Below are positions 7,958-10,371 of a stretch of 10,371 nt of DNA, piece after piece. The stretch's first letter is position 1. The number at the start of each line of letters is the position of its first letter. The DNA is from Actinomycetes bacterium (GTDB taxonomy: Bacteria; Actinomycetota; Acidimicrobiia; Acidimicrobiales; Acidimicrobiaceae): NCBI GenBank assembly GCA_021844725.1, contig JAKBSX010000045.1, positions 1-10,371 on the forward strand, read 5' to 3'. The notes under the pieces were generated by a model. That model was not told the origin of the DNA, made no database searches, and worked only from the letters and a program-made list of their open reading frames with translations. The position numbers were made by a program, and so were the translations under genes.

Positions 7958-9487
7958 TTACGCTCCCTCTAACACCGATGCATCAAAACTCGACTTGAAC
8001 TCCTCTATCGCTGCATCTATCTTCGAGGTTTCTGGCATTGTACCAGTAGATTTGATCGACTCCAAAAGGTCGCTGTGACGTGCTCTGAAAAACTCGATCA
8101 TATTTGACATGAACTGAGGTAAGACTGCCACTCTTATGTCATCCACCTTACCGGATGTACCAGCATAAATAGAGATCACCTGTTCTTCTACAGGCACTGG
8201 TGCATTCTGAGGCTGCTTAAGAATCGCGGTCAAACGGTAACCTCTATCCAGCTGGGACTGCGAGACCTTGTCGAGTTCAGAACCAAAAGTTGCAAATGCC
8301 TCAAGCTCTCTAAACTGGGCTAGATCCAACTTCATCGTACCGGATACGCCCTTCATAGCTTTGATTTGCGCTGCGCCACCGACCCGTGACACTGATATTC
8401 CCACGTCAATGGCGGGTCGTACGCCTGAATAAAACAGGTCGGAATCTAGATATACCTGGCCATCAGTAATTGAAATCACATTGGTAGGGATATAAGCGGA
8501 GACGTCGCCTGCTTTGGTCTCAATAATAGGAAGTGCAGTCAGAGAACCTCCACCCTTGGCATCTGACAACTTCGCAGCGCGCTCCAGCAGCCTTGAGTGT
8601 AGATAGAAAACATCGCCAGGGTAGGCCTCACGACCTGGTGGTCGCCTAAGCAAAAGCGCAAGTTGACGATAGGCCTCTGCTTGCTTGGAAAGGTCATCGT
8701 ATACAATCAGCGCATGTTCACCGGATTCCATCCAATGCTGTCCCATAGCACAGCCGGCATACGGAGCCAAGTATTTGAAAGGAGCTGGATCTGATGCTGG
8801 AGCAGACACCACAACCGTGTACTCCATCGCCCCGTGCTCCTCGAGCACCGCTACAGCTGACGCCACCGTGGAACCCTTTTGCCCGATTGCTACATAAATA
8901 CACTTAACCCCTTCGCCCTTTTGATTGATTATGGTGTCAAGAGCAATTGAGGTTTTGCCAGTCTTACGGTCACCGATGATTAGTTCTCTCTGACCACGTC
9001 CAATTGGGGTCATGGAATCAATTGCTTTAATTCCTGTCTGCAACGGCTCACCCACTGGTTGGCGATCAATAATCCCTGGAGCCTGGACCTCTAGCCGCCT
9101 GCTCACAGTGGACTCGATCGGCCCCTTCCCGTCAATTGGCTCACCAAGTGAGTTCACCACTCGGCCTAAAAGTCCGTCACCCACCGGAACCGAAAGAATC
9201 CTCCCGGTGGACCTTACCATTTGGCCCTCGTCAATTCCAGAAGTATCCCCGAGGATCACAGCGCCTATGGACTCCTCGTCTAGGTTAAGGGCCAATCCAT
9301 ACTTACCAGACTCGAACTCTAGAAGCTCATTAACGGCAGCATTGGGAAGGCCTGAAACCCTGGCTATTCCATCACCAATCTCTAAAATACGGCCAACTTG
9401 CTCTGCCTCAAGGCCGGGCTTATAATCTTCGATAAAATTCTTTACCGCCGAAGCAATTTCATTAGCATTGATGGTCAACTCAGCCAT
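7958..9487 (-). CDS. atpA: ATP synthase F1 alpha subunit
   Basis: This 509-residue subunit alternates with beta in the F1 hexamer and holds the non-catalytic nucleotide sites. Landmarks: N-terminal barrel (about 25-95) with [17 protein letters not shown]-loop GDRKTGKT (172-179), Walker B ALIVYDD (259-265), family signature [10 protein letters not shown] (359-368 region) and the following Arg in SVSRVGG, which is the arginine finger reaching the beta site. All expected nucleotide-binding motifs are intact and the length is normal. The ATG overlaps the atpH stop in TGATG, sharing one base, with GGGAG upstream inside the end of atpH. Translation of the two is therefore probably coupled. Confidence 0.99.
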   Translation of the reverse strand: MAELTINANEIASAVKNFIEDYKPGLEAEQVGRILEIGDGIARVSGLPNAAVNELLEFESGKYGLALNLDEESIGAVILGDTSGIDEGQMVRSTGRILSVPVGDGLLGRVVNSLGEPIDGKGPIESTVSRRLEVQAPGIIDRQPVGEPLQTGIKAIDSMTPIGRGQRELIIGDRKTGKTSIALDTIINQKGEGVKCIYVAIGQKGSTVASAVAVLEEHGAMEYTVVVSAPASDPAPFKYLAPYAGCAMGQHWMESGEHALIVYDDLSKQAEAYRQLALLLRRPPGREAYPGDVFYLHSRLLERAAKLSDAKGGGSLTALPIIETKAGDVSAYIPTNVISITDGQVYLDSDLFYSGVRPAIDVGISVSRVGGAAQIKAMKGVSGTMKLDLAQFRELEAFATFGSELDKVSQSQLDRGYRLTAILKQPQNAPVPVEEQVISIYAGTSGKVDDIRVAVLPQFMSNMIEFFRARHSDLLESIKSTGTMPETSKIDAAIEEFKSSFDASVLEGA

Positions 9488-10371
9488 CAGATTCGCTCCC
9501 TTGACTTCACTGTGGCCGGTAGGCCAAGACGAACACGAAGCTGTTCAATCCTATTTCGAACACTTCCATCAAAAACAGTATCACCCACAACGGCTACCGC
9601 TCCGCCAATCAACGACGGATCGATACTTATGCGGACCTCAACTTTAGAACCGATTGCCATTTCCAGCGCTGCCGCAATCTGCTCAACCTGTTGTTGCGTC
9701 AACTCCGTTGCTGAATGGACTTTAGCTATCTTCCTATCACGGATTCCAGCAGCTCGCAAAGCTATGCTATCGAGCACTTCAACGATATCCCTTATCCGGT
9801 CAGTTGAACAACAAAATAATATTATCTCTAAACAAATTGGATGACATTTACCCGAGAGAAGCGAAGATGCCAAGCCTGACCGCTGTTCGGATTGGGAACC
9901 CACTCCCGATAGCGTTCTTCGGATTCGGGGATTGGCTTCAACAATTCGGGCAAATCGGAAAATCTCCTCTTCAACCTGTTCTAGCTCCGGTGATCCTTCA
10001 AGAGACTCAAGCAAGGCCTCCGAAAATCCGTCAGCCCTTGATGAAGTTGCAAATCCCCCATCTAGTACCATACCGTCGTCACCAGCCAAAATCTGAGCAA
10101 GCCCAGAGATAGTCTCAACCACAGATCTTGGATTTTCAGTACCGATAAAGGTCTCTAAAAGATGCAGGACTAGTGTATCAACCTTATCACTGAGCAACTC
10201 TTTGGAAATTGCCTGCCGCTTACGGGCCGGTATCGACGGATCCGAAATAATCTCAGCAAGCATTTCTTGAGACGCCAGAATTCGGCTGAAGGCCCGAACC
10301 TCATCTGCTACCAGATCTCTCTTGCCTTCCTTTTCCGCCAAAGAAAGAATTCCTAACGCATAGCCGCTAAC
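9487..10371 (-). CDS. atpH: ATP synthase F1 delta subunit, long actinobacterial form, 5' end beyond the window
   Basis: Delta joins the peripheral stalk to the top of F1. The frame is open to the right edge (294 codons visible). A TTG at 10339-10341 could be read as a start. However, the codons upstream of it give [20 protein letters not shown], which is the normal N-terminal OSCP/delta pattern (YA..L..LA...G..D). The true start therefore lies outside the window. Two helical-bundle repeats are visible (about residues 1-94 and 128-197), then the conserved C-terminal domain with [27 protein letters not shown]. coli delta has one bundle and about 177 residues; the long form is typical of Actinobacteria. 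In mycobacteria this region is fused to subunit b, which cannot be excluded here. The second repeat has an odd Cys cluster, KCHPIC then FCC. Confidence 0.95.
   Translation of the reverse strand, partial: VSGYALGILSLAEKEGKRDLVADEVRAFSRILASQEMLAEIISDPSIPARKRQAISKELLSDKVDTLVLHLLETFIGTENPRSVVETISGLAQILAGDDGMVLDGGFATSSRADGFSEALLESLEGSPELEQVEEEIFRFARIVEANPRIRRTLSGVGSQSEQRSGLASSLLSGKCHPICLEIILFCCSTDRIRDIVEVLDSIALRAAGIRDRKIAKVHSATELTQQQVEQIAAALEMAIGSKVEVRISIDPSLIGGAVAVVGDTVFDGSVRNRIEQLRVRLGLPATVKSRERI

Noticed and set aside
9398..10112. Antisense frames over atpA and atpH
   Set aside because: They mirror conserved ATP synthase genes and lack ribosome binding sites or recognisable domains.

Overview
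The window looks like chromosomal DNA from an actinobacterium. GC content is moderate, lower than in most cultivated Actinomycetota. Two features point to that phylum: the ATP synthase delta subunit is the long form with two N-terminal helical bundles, and the beta subunit carries the actinobacterial variant YGQMDEPPG. An Acidimicrobiia-like or uncultured marine or freshwater lineage would fit, but this is inference and cannot be settled from the sequence.

Layout. (1) Bases 1-372 are AT-rich and mostly non-coding; the C-terminal end of one unknown + strand gene may occupy 3-149. (2) Bases 373-1859 hold two minus-strand hydrolase genes in probable co-transcription: an isochorismatase-fold hydrolase with Gly where cysteine hydrolases have their nucleophile, then a dienelactone-hydrolase-type alpha/beta hydrolase. 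(3) Bases 1860-2239 are a divergent control region with a 20-bp imperfect palindrome and a leader with three predicted hairpins. (4) Bases 2240-2974 (+) encode a short-chain dehydrogenase/reductase. (5) Bases 3101-4096 (+) encode class II fructose-1,6-bisphosphatase (glpX), preceded by a CRP/GlxR-like 16-bp site. (6) Bases 4048-10371 (minus strand) are the distal part of an F-type ATP synthase operon, atpH-atpA-atpG-atpD-atpC, followed by an unusual two-domain gene (2H phosphoesterase plus GNAT acetyltransferase) whose 3' end overlaps the 3' end of glpX by 49 bp.

How the genes work together. The atp genes encode delta, alpha, gamma, beta and epsilon, which is the whole F1 sector. The Fo genes should lie beyond the right edge, and atpH is itself cut by that edge. 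The five genes are packed tightly (1-bp overlap, 5-bp gap, 73-bp gap, 2-bp gap). The only sizeable gap holds a 7-bp perfect stem-loop in front of the atpD ribosome binding site. GlpX supplies the fructose-bisphosphatase step of gluconeogenesis. The SDR and the two hydrolases look like a small catabolic module of unknown substrate around a shared divergent promoter region.

No mobile element with a transposase, no CRISPR array, no tRNA and no rRNA was seen. The least ordinary items are the 2H-GNAT fusion at the end of the ATP synthase operon, the Cys-to-Gly hydrolase, and the structured leader of the SDR gene. None is proof of a new system.
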